From WS-7 sp036505295 (GTDB lineage Bacteria; Eisenbacteria; RBG-16-71-46; SZUA-252), in contig DASXTQ010000027.1 of the NCBI GenBank assembly GCA_036505295.1, positions 1 through 12,369 on the forward strand: a stretch of 12,369 bases of DNA. Reading direction: 5' to 3'. The translations under genes and the position numbers were made by a program. The notes below the pieces were generated by a model that had not been told where the DNA came from, did not search any database, and worked only from the letters and a program-made list of their open reading frames with translations. This document shows positions 5,710-12,066 of this stretch, piece by piece; positions within the stretch are counted from its first letter, which is position 1, and every line of letters starts with the position of its first letter.

Positions 5710-7398
5710 CTACGGCAGCACCGCGAACCTTCGCGACAATCTCTTTCCACCGGCTTCAATTCTGTAAAAATACACGCCGCCGGGCAGACTCGATGTGGGA
5801 ATCCGCATCGCGTGGGGACCCGGGTCCAGCGTCGCGTCCACAGGCGTCATCAACAGCCGCCCGCTCACGTCGAACACGCGAACCACGACGCGCTGCTGTG
5901 TCGGGACCGAGAAGCGAATACTCGTGAATTCCGAGCCTGGGTTGGGCCCACTTTGAGCCAGCGAGAAGCCAATCCCCTGAGAGGCCAGATCCTCGACGCC
6001 GGTGGCACCCAACCACCCGACATCGCCGAAGAGCTGCATCGTGAGATCCGTGTCCGAGGAGAGCGAGCTGTTGATCGCGGGCTCCATCAGCAGGTTCGGC
6101 TCCGCCGAGACGTCCCAGTGAGAGACGGACGATCCGGCCTGGTACGGATTGGGGGCGTACATCATGACTCGCCCGCCCGCGCCTACACCCGCCCTCTTGG
6201 AGGGGTCGAGTATGAGCGTGGCATTCATGCCGACGAGGTTTGCCTTGAGAAAGCTCCCGTCCGATTGGGTGACGCGAACGGAAGGAATCGTGATCGTGGG
6301 GTCGCTCCCGCTCATTCCGGGGGGCGGGCAGCCGGGCACGCTGTCCGCGACGACGACCCCGATCGCGCCCGCATCCTGGGCGTTCTTGACCTTGGTTGTG
6401 AACGGGCAGCCGCCGCGGTCAAGGAGCACGATCTTTCCCGCTACGACGTTGATCAGCGGCTCGCAGGCGTTGGTCACGATGCCCACGCCGTCGTTCGCCA
6501 GCACCACCCCCCCGGTCACACCGCTCTGGTTCAGCGGCGGCCCGAACGTGGCCAAGCCGACTTCATAATCGCCCACGGCGGGTGCCGGGCTGTTCACATG
6601 CAAATTCGGCTTCGAATCGAGATAGGACGACGCCCGCGCGGTCACCGCGGTCCCGTCCCATACGAGATCCCCGCAGCTCACCGCCGATGCGGCGCGCTGT
6701 GCGTTGTTCATTTGATTCCAGTGGAGCCCGACGGACGGATCGAACAGGAAGTGGTCCCAGACGCTGGGGAAGCTGTTGAGATACACACCTGTCTGGCCAT
6801 TGGTCGTAGTGCTGAACCCCAGCCCGTGACCCATCTCGTGGAGCACGACCGGGAATAGCTCGATCTGCCCCCCCTCGTTGCCGTCGGTGCCGTAGTACCA
6901 GCCGATGGAAAGGCAGGTCGGGCTCCCCACGCTGGAGTTGAACGTGGCGTTGATGTCGTTCTGCCCTGCCTGATCCACGCCGGCGAGCTTGTTGGCCAGG
7001 GCCTGGTGGTACCAGGTTCCGGAAAAGATCGCGCCGGCGAAGTCCCGGTGAACGGTGGTGGGGCCCGCGCTTCCCAGCACGCCGCTCGTCGCGTTGCAAG
7101 AGAGCGGATCAAATTGCGCGCCCACCCGGATCTCAACGTTGCTCTTGAGGAGGGTCGCCCAGATGTTGGCTGCCCGCTGGAAGACGTAGAGCCGCTGCGC
7201 GCCGATCGTGGTGCCCGGATTCCCCCCCACGGGCGACGCCGGGGTGGCATCGTTGAATCCCTCGTTGGGGCCGTCCAGGTTCACGATCGTGATGGTCGCG
7301 GCGTACGCGGCGGGAGCGAGAGGGCCGCCCGAGATCATGGTTCCGAGAACCGCAACTACGGCGAGAATCATGGAGGTCGCGATGCGAGGGCGGGTCAC
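5710..7398 (-). CDS. Secreted PA-domain metalloprotease, leishmanolysin-like, with FlgD-Ig/sorting-type C-terminus
   Basis: A 562-aa exported zinc protease. Signal peptide 1-33 (…APAAYA). The catalytic core starts near 65 and carries HEMGHGLGF at 187-195 (H187 and H191 zinc ligands, E188 catalytic). A PA domain spans about 265-400 (VVAGKIVLLDRGGCPF at 318-333; DAGAIGVVVAD at 342-352). After it comes SHWDVSAEPNLLMEP (426-440), then LTMQLFGDVGW. This matches the leishmanolysin pattern in which a third zinc His (here H427) and a Met-turn (here M437) follow a long insert; the canonical metzincin third position is T197. Residues 486-562 are a FlgD-Ig/type IX-like C-terminal module (NPGSEFTSIRFSVP…VRVFDVSGRLL…LPGGVYFYRI). 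The GTG at 7398 is chosen because AGAGGTGA precedes it; the frame's earlier GTG at 7425 lies inside the upstream gene. The upstream TGA sits within this ribosome site. Confidence 0.88.
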   Translation of the reverse strand: MTRPRIATSMILAVVAVLGTMISGGPLAPAAYAATITIVNLDGPNEGFNDATPASPVGGNPGTTIGAQRLYVFQRAANIWATLLKSNVEIRVGAQFDPLSCNATSGVLGSAGPTTVHRDFAGAIFSGTWYHQALANKLAGVDQAGQNDINATFNSSVGSPTCLSIGWYYGTDGNEGGQIELFPVVLHEMGHGLGFSTTTNGQTGVYLNSFPSVWDHFLFDPSVGLHWNQMNNAQRAASAVSCGDLVWDGTAVTARASSYLDSKPNLHVNSPAPAVGDYEVGLATFGPPLNQSGVTGGVVLANDGVGIVTNACEPLINVVAGKIVLLDRGGCPFTTKVKNAQDAGAIGVVVADSVPGCPPPGMSGSDPTITIPSVRVTQSDGSFLKANLVGMNATLILDPSKRAGVGAGGRVMMYAPNPYQAGSSVSHWDVSAEPNLLMEPAINSSLSSDTDLTMQLFGDVGWLGATGVEDLASQGIGFSLAQSGPNPGSEFTSIRFSVPTQQRVVVRVFDVSGRLLMTPVDATLDPGPHAMRIPTSSLPGGVYFYRIEAGGKRLSRRFAVLP

Positions 7399-7402
7399 CG
7401 CG

Positions 7403-8035
7403 TCACCTCTCTTCCGATTCCACACGCGGGGGCGCGGGTGTGTTCCGGGCCGGCGCGACCTCGGCCGGACCGAGAAGCGGACCCTTCAGCGCGCGCTCGG
7501 CGTTCTCTGCTCCGTCGACGCACTGGAAGATGAGTTTCCCATCGGGACCGATTCGAACCGTCGCAAACTCTTGGAATCGCCCCTGAAGATCCACGCTGAC
7601 CGACCCGTCCGGGTGATGCACCTCGATGAGACCCGCCGATGAATGGTCGAGCCGTTGCTGCTCCAGATCCGAAAGCTCATTCCATTGTTCGCGCGTGGGC
7701 ATGCCCAGCTTGCCGGTTTCAGGATCAATCCCGATCAACATGCCGCCCACGGCGGGACGCGCGGCCGCGTGAGGTGGACCTGCCTGGTCCGATCCTGCTC
7801 CGGCATCGATGGCCCGGGAGCTCTCGCTCGCGGGGCCGCGTTCCTGGACGCGGCGTGCCTGCGCCGCGACCGGTGTGGCCGGCGCATCCGAGGTTCGCAC
7901 GAGCTCGGGCCGCGTGGTAGGAGCGCCCGGCGTGGAGGTCTCGTCGGTGGCGCCCGGGAGCCCCAGAAGGATTCCTGCGAACAGCGTGGCCGCTACCGGC
8001 CACACGACACGTGGGAAGGTTCGGATACCTGTCAT
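7403..8035 (-). CDS. Signal-peptide or membrane-anchored protein of unknown function, partner of the protease
   Basis: A 210-aa protein. Residues 8-28 form one hydrophobic segment (signal peptide or anchor), followed by a disordered Ala/Pro/Arg-rich stretch to about 95. A compact domain at 97-184 contains IGIDPETGKLGMPTREQW (101-118), AGLIEVHHPDGSVSVDLQGR (134-153) and RIGPDGKLIFQCVDG (161-175). The tail is Pro/Glu-rich. I recognise no named family, though similar 'DPETG…HPDGSVSVDLQGRF…' domains occur as short exported proteins in other bacteria, and I recall some beside PA-domain proteases. The ATG at 8035 follows AGGAGG by 7 bases; the frame is open upstream to 8188, but that extension lacks a signal peptide. 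The stop is 4 bp before the protease start, so the two are translationally coupled. A chaperone, propeptide-like or targeting role is possible but unproven. Confidence 0.82.
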   Translation of the reverse strand: MTGIRTFPRVVWPVAATLFAGILLGLPGATDETSTPGAPTTRPELVRTSDAPATPVAAQARRVQERGPASESSRAIDAGAGSDQAGPPHAAARPAVGGMLIGIDPETGKLGMPTREQWNELSDLEQQRLDHSSAGLIEVHHPDGSVSVDLQGRFQEFATVRIGPDGKLIFQCVDGAENAERALKGPLLGPAEVAPARNTPAPPRVESEER

Positions 8036-8042
8036 CGCGGAG

Positions 8043-8059
8043 CCTCCTTTCAGCGGAGG
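8043..8059 (-). promoter_or_regulatory. Hairpin that could sequester the ribosome site of the 210-aa protein
   Basis: On the minus strand CCTCC (8059-8055) can pair with GGAGG (8047-8043) across the 7-base loop GCTGAAA. The second arm is the Shine-Dalgarno of the gene starting at 8035. Pairing would hide the ribosome site of the first gene in the protease operon. The stem is only 5 bp, so this is a suggestion. Confidence 0.3.
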
Positions 8060-8092
8060 TATACGTGGCGAGATGGCTCGTTCAGCAGACTG

Positions 8093-8121
8093 AGTATGCG
8101 CCTCCGGTTCGAGTGCGACAA
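8093..8121 (-). promoter_or_regulatory. Candidate sigma70-type promoter of the protease operon
   Basis: On the minus strand, -35 TTGTCG (8121-8116) and -10 CATACT (8098-8093) with a 17-base spacer; each hexamer matches 4 of 6 consensus bases. The start of transcription would be near 8086, giving a leader of about 50 bases that contains the possible ribosome-site hairpin at 8043-8059. Confidence 0.4.
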
Positions 8122-8266
8122 CAGGTAGTCGTGCGGGTAGGCGACATGAATAACTTGATCGAAATCGGGTCGCGGATCGAGCCGCCAATCGGATCTAATG
8201 GTTAGGTCATCGCGAGACGGATCGACGCTGTCCACCGAAACCACACGGCTGCCGAGGAGGCTGGCA

Positions 8267-8749
8267 ATGAACGCTTTTCGAATCTTACCCGTACCCCAAT
8301 CGATCGCGGATCGGATCCGCGAGAAACGGTCGGATGATCACGGCAACGTCGACATTCAGCCCACGCGCACCGAGGAGCCCCGGGCACTGCCCTGCCGCGT
8401 CTGCCTCGAAGAGGCTTCGGTCGGTGAGGAGATGCTCCTCTTCTCCTATTCGCCGTTTGAACGTCCGGTTCCCTACCGAAATGTGGGGCCGATCTTCGTC
8501 CACGCGACCGCGTGCAAGCCGTATGACCGGCCCGCGACCGTGCCCGACCTGATGCGGCGACGGTTGCTCGCGCTGCGCGGCTACAGCGCCCAGGACCGAA
8601 TGATCGAGTGCGATCTCGTTGAAGGTGCCGTCTTGGAATCGCTCATCGAGCGGTTTTTCGAGAACCCCGACGTCGCCTACATTCACGCGCACAACGCGCG
8701 TGCGGGTTGCTTCGTATGCCGGATCGAGCGGGACCGCCCGGCTACGTGA
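8267..8749 (+). CDS. DUF1203-family protein
   Basis: A 160-aa cytosolic protein of the DUF1203 family, for which no function is established. Recognisable family features: CRVCLEEASVGEEMLLFSYSP (43-63), PYRNVGPIFVHATAC (69-83) and a C-terminal ARAGCFVCRIER (145-156). Six cysteines are present: C43, C46, C83, C115, C148 and C151. The two CxxC pairs plus C83 suggest metal binding or redox chemistry (inference). Length is typical for the family. The start is the ATG at 8267 with GAGGAGG 6-7 bases upstream; an earlier in-frame ATG at 8198 lacks a ribosome site and would add an uncharacteristic Arg-rich leader. It stands alone, divergent from the protease operon and convergent with the outer-membrane protein gene, 17 bp apart. 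Confidence 0.85.
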   Translation: MNAFRILPVPQSIADRIREKRSDDHGNVDIQPTRTEEPRALPCRVCLEEASVGEEMLLFSYSPFERPVPYRNVGPIFVHATACKPYDRPATVPDLMRRRLLALRGYSAQDRMIECDLVEGAVLESLIERFFENPDVAYIHAHNARAGCFVCRIERDRPAT

Positions 8750-8766
8750 GGGAGCGAAGGTGACGG

Positions 8767-9498
8767 CTACCGGCCCGATGTGGGATAGGGTCCTGGGTCA
8801 AACGGGATCGAGAAGCCAAACCGGGTCATGAGGCCAGTCCAGTCGGCTCTCAGCCTCGAGCCGTCCTCTGCGAGCACGTCGGCGCCTCCCTCGTCCTGCA
8901 GGTTGATCTTCGCAGCCCGGTACCCGATCGCGGCCTCGAAATGCAGGGAAGAGGCTCGAATATCACCCATCGCGAGCGCGTGGAATCCGGGCCCATTCCC
9001 CGTCACATTGGACGACGTTCGCTCCGTTCCGACGCGGGCTTCGATCTTGCCGTCGCAAATGTAATACCCGACCCCCGCGCCGAGGCCGTAACGAACGCGG
9101 TGCGAAGTCTTGAAGTAGCCCGCCGTCGCGGTGAGCGCGCTCGCGGGCAGTTTGATATCAACGGCGACAGGCGTTCCATCGATCAGCGCTTCTTTCGAGG
9201 TGGCAGCGGCAAGGCGCATGAAGTCGAACGAGAGTCCCAGTTTGGCTGACGGCCATACGCGGATCCCCGCGCCGAATCCGGTTCCGCCTCCGATCTCATC
9301 GACCACAAAGCCGCTCCCTTCGACCTCCTCATTGCCGTGCCTGATCTCATCGTTCACATCGGACATGCTGTACTTCTGCGGGCCACCGAAGAATGCAATG
9401 TAGACCTTGGGCCCGCTTTCGGACTCCGCTCGGGAAGTTCCCGTCCAGCCGAGAAGCACCACAAGAGACAACATCCGCGCGAGACGGGAGAATCTCAT
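8767..9498 (-). CDS. Outer-membrane beta-barrel protein
   Basis: A 243-aa exported protein. Signal peptide 1-24 (MRFSRLARMLSLVVLLGWTG, cut after TSRA). The rest is a run of alternating-residue strands rich in Gly and aromatics: GFGAGIRVWPSAKLGLSFDF, VRYGLGAGVGYYI and LHFEAAIGYRAAKINL. The last strand, TGLMTRFGFSIPF, ends in Phe as barrel proteins do and is followed by a short tail. This fits a small 8-10 strand barrel of the OmpA/OmpW/OMP_b-brl type, but the ligand or function cannot be read. The ATG at 9498 has GGAGGG 4 bases upstream; the frame extends to 9636 with no signal peptide there. It is a single gene whose start faces the deaminase fusion gene across a 265-bp gap. Confidence 0.75.
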   Translation of the reverse strand: MRFSRLARMLSLVVLLGWTGTSRAESESGPKVYIAFFGGPQKYSMSDVNDEIRHGNEEVEGSGFVVDEIGGGTGFGAGIRVWPSAKLGLSFDFMRLAAATSKEALIDGTPVAVDIKLPASALTATAGYFKTSHRVRYGLGAGVGYYICDGKIEARVGTERTSSNVTGNGPGFHALAMGDIRASSLHFEAAIGYRAAKINLQDEGGADVLAEDGSRLRADWTGLMTRFGFSIPFDPGPYPTSGR

Positions 9499-9574
9499 AG
9501 TCCCTCCAGGGTCGAACTCGCTGCGCAGCTCACGATCCGCGGCCGCACGGGAAGGTAGCCGGCAAGAATCCCGA

Positions 9575-9580
9575 ATCATA
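9575..9580 (-). promoter_or_regulatory. Candidate -10 element for the outer-membrane protein gene
   Basis: TATGAT on the minus strand (5 of 6 consensus bases), 77 bases upstream of the ATG at 9498. No good -35 was found at 16-18 bases. The same hexamer occurs upstream of the VOC operon, but two copies of a common motif prove little. Confidence 0.2.
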
Positions 9581-9688
9581 GGTTGGACGGCCCGCGGACG
9601 CCACCAATCTTGGCATGCCACCAACCGGTTGTGCATCTTGGAGTTCGTGGTCCAGAATGGGCGGGGACGCCCTCCTTCGAGCGCGCCC

Positions 9689-9718
9689 TTTAGAGTAGGC
9701 TCCTACCTCTGGTATACA
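9689..9718 (+). promoter_or_regulatory. Candidate promoter with internal inverted repeat, deaminase fusion gene
   Basis: TTTAGA (9689-9694) and TATACA (9713-9718) with an 18-base spacer are poor-to-fair -35 and -10 matches, 46 bases ahead of the ATG at 9764. The spacer holds GTAGG-CT-CCTAC (9695-9706), a perfect 5-bp inverted repeat where a repressor could bind. Amino-sugar genes are often repressed by GntR- or ROK-type regulators, but the repeat matches no site I know. Confidence 0.3.
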
Positions 9719-9763
9719 TGCCGTAGCGAAGAGGACCGAACCGCAGCCCGCACAAGGGGGAGC

Positions 9764-11707
9764 ATGCACGAGAGTCCGGAACGCATTCCTGTCTTGGTTG
9801 AGGACGCGTACGACGATATCGCCCGGTGGGTCGCCGGGCGCATCGCCGAGCTTATCCGCAGCAGGCAAGACGCGGTGCGGAGGACCGTCCTCGGGCTGGC
9901 GACCGGCTCGACACCCATCGGCATCTACCGCGAGCTGATCCGGCTCTATCGAGAGGAGGCTCTCGATTTTTCCAACGTCGTGACCTTCAACCTCGACGAG
10001 TACTACCCCATGCCCCCCGACAGCCTCCACAGCTATCACCGGTTCATGTGGGAGAACCTCTTCGAGCACGTCAACATCCAGCCGCGGAACGTGCACATAC
10101 CGCGAGGCGACATTCCGCGGGCCGAAATCGAAGACCACTGCCGCGACTACGAGCGCGCCATCGAGGAGGCCGGCGGCATCGACTTCCAGATCCTCGGGAT
10201 CGGACAGTCGGGCCACATCGGCTTCAACGAGCCGGGGTCGAGCGCAGCCTCGCGCACGCGCCTCATCGTGCTCGACTCGATCACGCGGCGGGTCGCATCG
10301 GCCGACTTCTTCGGGACCGAGAACGTGCCGGTCGAAGCCATCACGATGGGTGTGGGGACGATTCTGGAAGCGAAAGAGATCGCCCTCGTCGCGACCGGCG
10401 AGCACAAGGCCGCGATCGTAAGGCGCGCCGTCGAGGGGGACGTGGACCGATCGGTGGCGGCGACCTTCCTGCAACAGCATCCCAACGCTACGGTCTATCT
10501 CGACGCCGCGGCCGCAGCCGAGCTGACGCGCCGGAAGACGCCCTGGGTTCTGGGCGACATCGAATGGACCCGTCCGCTCGAGATCGAGGCCGTCGTTTGG
10601 CTCAGCCAGATCACAGGCAAATCGGTCCTCAAGCTGGATGACGTCGATTATCGAGAACACCGCCTCACGGGGCTTCTCTCCCGGTACGCTTCCTCGGGAG
10701 ATCTCAACGGGATCGTCTTCAACGCGCTCAGCGCCAAGATCCGCGGACGGAGCAAGCTTCCGCAAGGCAAACGCATCATCGTCTTCTCGCCCCATCCTGA
10801 CGACGACGTGATTTCGGCGGGGGGCATTCTGCGGAAGCTGCGCCAGAACCAGAACGAGATCGCGGTCGCCTACCAGACGTCGGGCAACATCGCCGTTTTT
10901 GATCACGAGGTGCGCCGTTACCTCGACTTCCTGCGTCGCACGGCGCAGGATTTCGGCTACGGCAACGAGCTGCTCGCGCCCTTGATCAACAATGTCGAGG
11001 ACTTTCTCGCGCGCAAGGAGCCGGGCCAGGTGGACAGCGATGCCGTGCTGATGCTGAAGCGGCGCATCCGAGAGGTCGAGGCGATATCCGCGATCGCGGT
11101 GTTGCACGTGCGGCCGGATCAGGCCCGCTTCCTGAACTTGCCTTTCTACCAAACCGGCAAGGTACGCAAGGATCCGATCGGAGCGCGTGACGTCGAGATC
11201 ATCCTCGCGCTGCTGGATGAGCTCAAACCCCACATCATCCTGGTCGCGGGGGACCTCTCCGACCCGCACGGGACCCATCGGATGTGCAAGGACGCGATCG
11301 ACCGGGCGCTCGAGCGCTACTCGGGCGAGTCGCCGGAGATGTGGTACTACCGAGGGGCGTGGGAGGAGTGGTCCGTCGCCGAGGCGGACATCCTCGTTCC
11401 CATGTCGGAAGAGGAGCTGAGGCTCAAGGTCAGCGCGATCTTCAAGCACCAGAGTCAGAAGGACCGCGCGCCGTTCCCCGGTGTGGACGAGCGCGAGTTC
11501 TGGCAGCGCGTCGAAGAGCGGAACAAAGCCACGGCGCACCTGGTCGACCGGCTCGGACTCCCTGAGTATTTTGCGATGGAAGCGCTCGTGGTTCGCCCCA
11601 GCGTCACGGTCCCCGCTTCTCCAGCAAGCAAACCGCCGCCCATGGTCTCGAGCCCTGGCGGCCCTTCGATTCGGGGAGGAGCGCCAGGAGACGCATCACG
11701 GGGTTGA
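9764..11707 (+). CDS. nagB: Glucosamine-6-phosphate deaminase / LmbE (PIG-L) deacetylase fusion
   Basis: A 647-aa two-domain cytosolic protein. Residues 1-290 match NagB, which converts glucosamine-6-phosphate to fructose-6-phosphate and ammonia: GLATGSTPIGIYREL (44-58), FNLDEYY with proton-abstracting D78, and GIGQSGHIGFNEPGSS (145-160) with H151 and E156. The E. coli triad Asp (D141) is Ser149 here; I recall replacements at this site in other long NagB proteins. Residues 335-600 are an LmbE/PIG-L domain with SPHPDDD (342-348, zinc ligands H344 and D347) and DPHGTHR (500-506, H505). The pairing suggests deacetylation of an N-acetyl amino-sugar compound and deamination in one chain (inference). 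Residues 612-647 are a Pro/Ser/Gly-rich tail overlapping the convergent methyltransferase by 104 bp. The ATG at 9764 has GGGGGAG close upstream; the frame is open to 9407 but unlike coding sequence there. Confidence 0.9.
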   Translation: MHESPERIPVLVEDAYDDIARWVAGRIAELIRSRQDAVRRTVLGLATGSTPIGIYRELIRLYREEALDFSNVVTFNLDEYYPMPPDSLHSYHRFMWENLFEHVNIQPRNVHIPRGDIPRAEIEDHCRDYERAIEEAGGIDFQILGIGQSGHIGFNEPGSSAASRTRLIVLDSITRRVASADFFGTENVPVEAITMGVGTILEAKEIALVATGEHKAAIVRRAVEGDVDRSVAATFLQQHPNATVYLDAAAAAELTRRKTPWVLGDIEWTRPLEIEAVVWLSQITGKSVLKLDDVDYREHRLTGLLSRYASSGDLNGIVFNALSAKIRGRSKLPQGKRIIVFSPHPDDDVISAGGILRKLRQNQNEIAVAYQTSGNIAVFDHEVRRYLDFLRRTAQDFGYGNELLAPLINNVEDFLARKEPGQVDSDAVLMLKRRIREVEAISAIAVLHVRPDQARFLNLPFYQTGKVRKDPIGARDVEIILALLDELKPHIILVAGDLSDPHGTHRMCKDAIDRALERYSGESPEMWYYRGAWEEWSVAEADILVPMSEEELRLKVSAIFKHQSQKDRAPFPGVDEREFWQRVEERNKATAHLVDRLGLPEYFAMEALVVRPSVTVPASPASKPPPMVSSPGGPSIRGGAPGDASRG

Positions 11708-12032
11708 GCCGTCCTTTCCGAGCCGCCCATTTCATGTAGGAGCGTACCTCCGTGTCCAGCCCCGCGGCCAGGTTTACGACTCGGTCGCCGCCACCGCGCA
11801 CATGTTCCGCAATCAAGGAATCGAACAGGTAGGTGCGGATCGGGAACGGCCAGTCCGCCCTCGAGCGAGCGTCCATGACGGCGGCGATCTCCTCACCGCG
11901 CTTCCCCGCCAGGCGGCGGGCGTACGGATCCCGGAATAGCGCGTCCGGCCGTTCCGTCTCGCGAGCCCTGTAGACGGCAACCCAACGGGCGGTATCGGAG
12001 ATATTGCGGATCAGGGGTTCGGTCGAGGGCAT
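11604..12032 (-). pseudogene. Leucine-carboxyl-methyltransferase-like SAM methyltransferase, internally deleted
   Basis: An open 142-aa frame. Residues 1-94 match the N-terminus of TIGR00027/LCM-type methyltransferases: PLIRNISDTARWVAVYRARE (6-25), LFRDPYARRLAG (32-43), and SAM motif I VVNLAAGLDT (85-94). Residues 95-142 match the far C-terminus of the same family: EVRSYMKWAARKGRL, MRLLALLPESKGRQGSRPW, VCLLEKR. Family members are usually about 270-300 residues, so roughly 140-160 residues, most of the Rossmann fold, are missing between T94 and E95 (near 11750). The reading frame is kept, so this could be a recent in-frame deletion, an assembly error, or a tolerated remnant. Catalysis is very unlikely. 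The ATG at 12032 has GGGGAG only 2 bases away. It lies 34 bp after the DDAH-like gene, probably in one operon. The end overlaps the deaminase fusion gene. Confidence 0.7.
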
Positions 12033-12066
12033 TTCTCTCCCCGGTGGAGCGGGGTGGGCCGAAAGA

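Noticed and set aside
7395..7409. Direct repeat GGTGAC-GC-GGTGAC at the 210-aa protein/protease junction
   Set aside because: The first copy is the ribosome site plus stop codon and the second contains the GTG start; gene signals explain it without a separate element.
8198..8266. N-terminal extension of the DUF1203 protein from an earlier ATG
   Set aside because: No ribosome site at 8198, and the extra residues are not like the family; the ATG at 8267 has GAGGAGG.
8305..8321. Perfect 17-base inverted repeat CGCGGATC-G-GATCCGCG
   Set aside because: It lies inside the DUF1203 coding region, where the codons explain it; single copy and not at a promoter. Kept only as a curiosity.
9530..11539. 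A 669-codon open frame on the minus strand opposite the deaminase fusion
   Set aside because: It is the mirror of a strong NagB-LmbE gene in GC-rich DNA. Its translation is charged and repetitive, with no recognisable domain, and it has no ribosome site.
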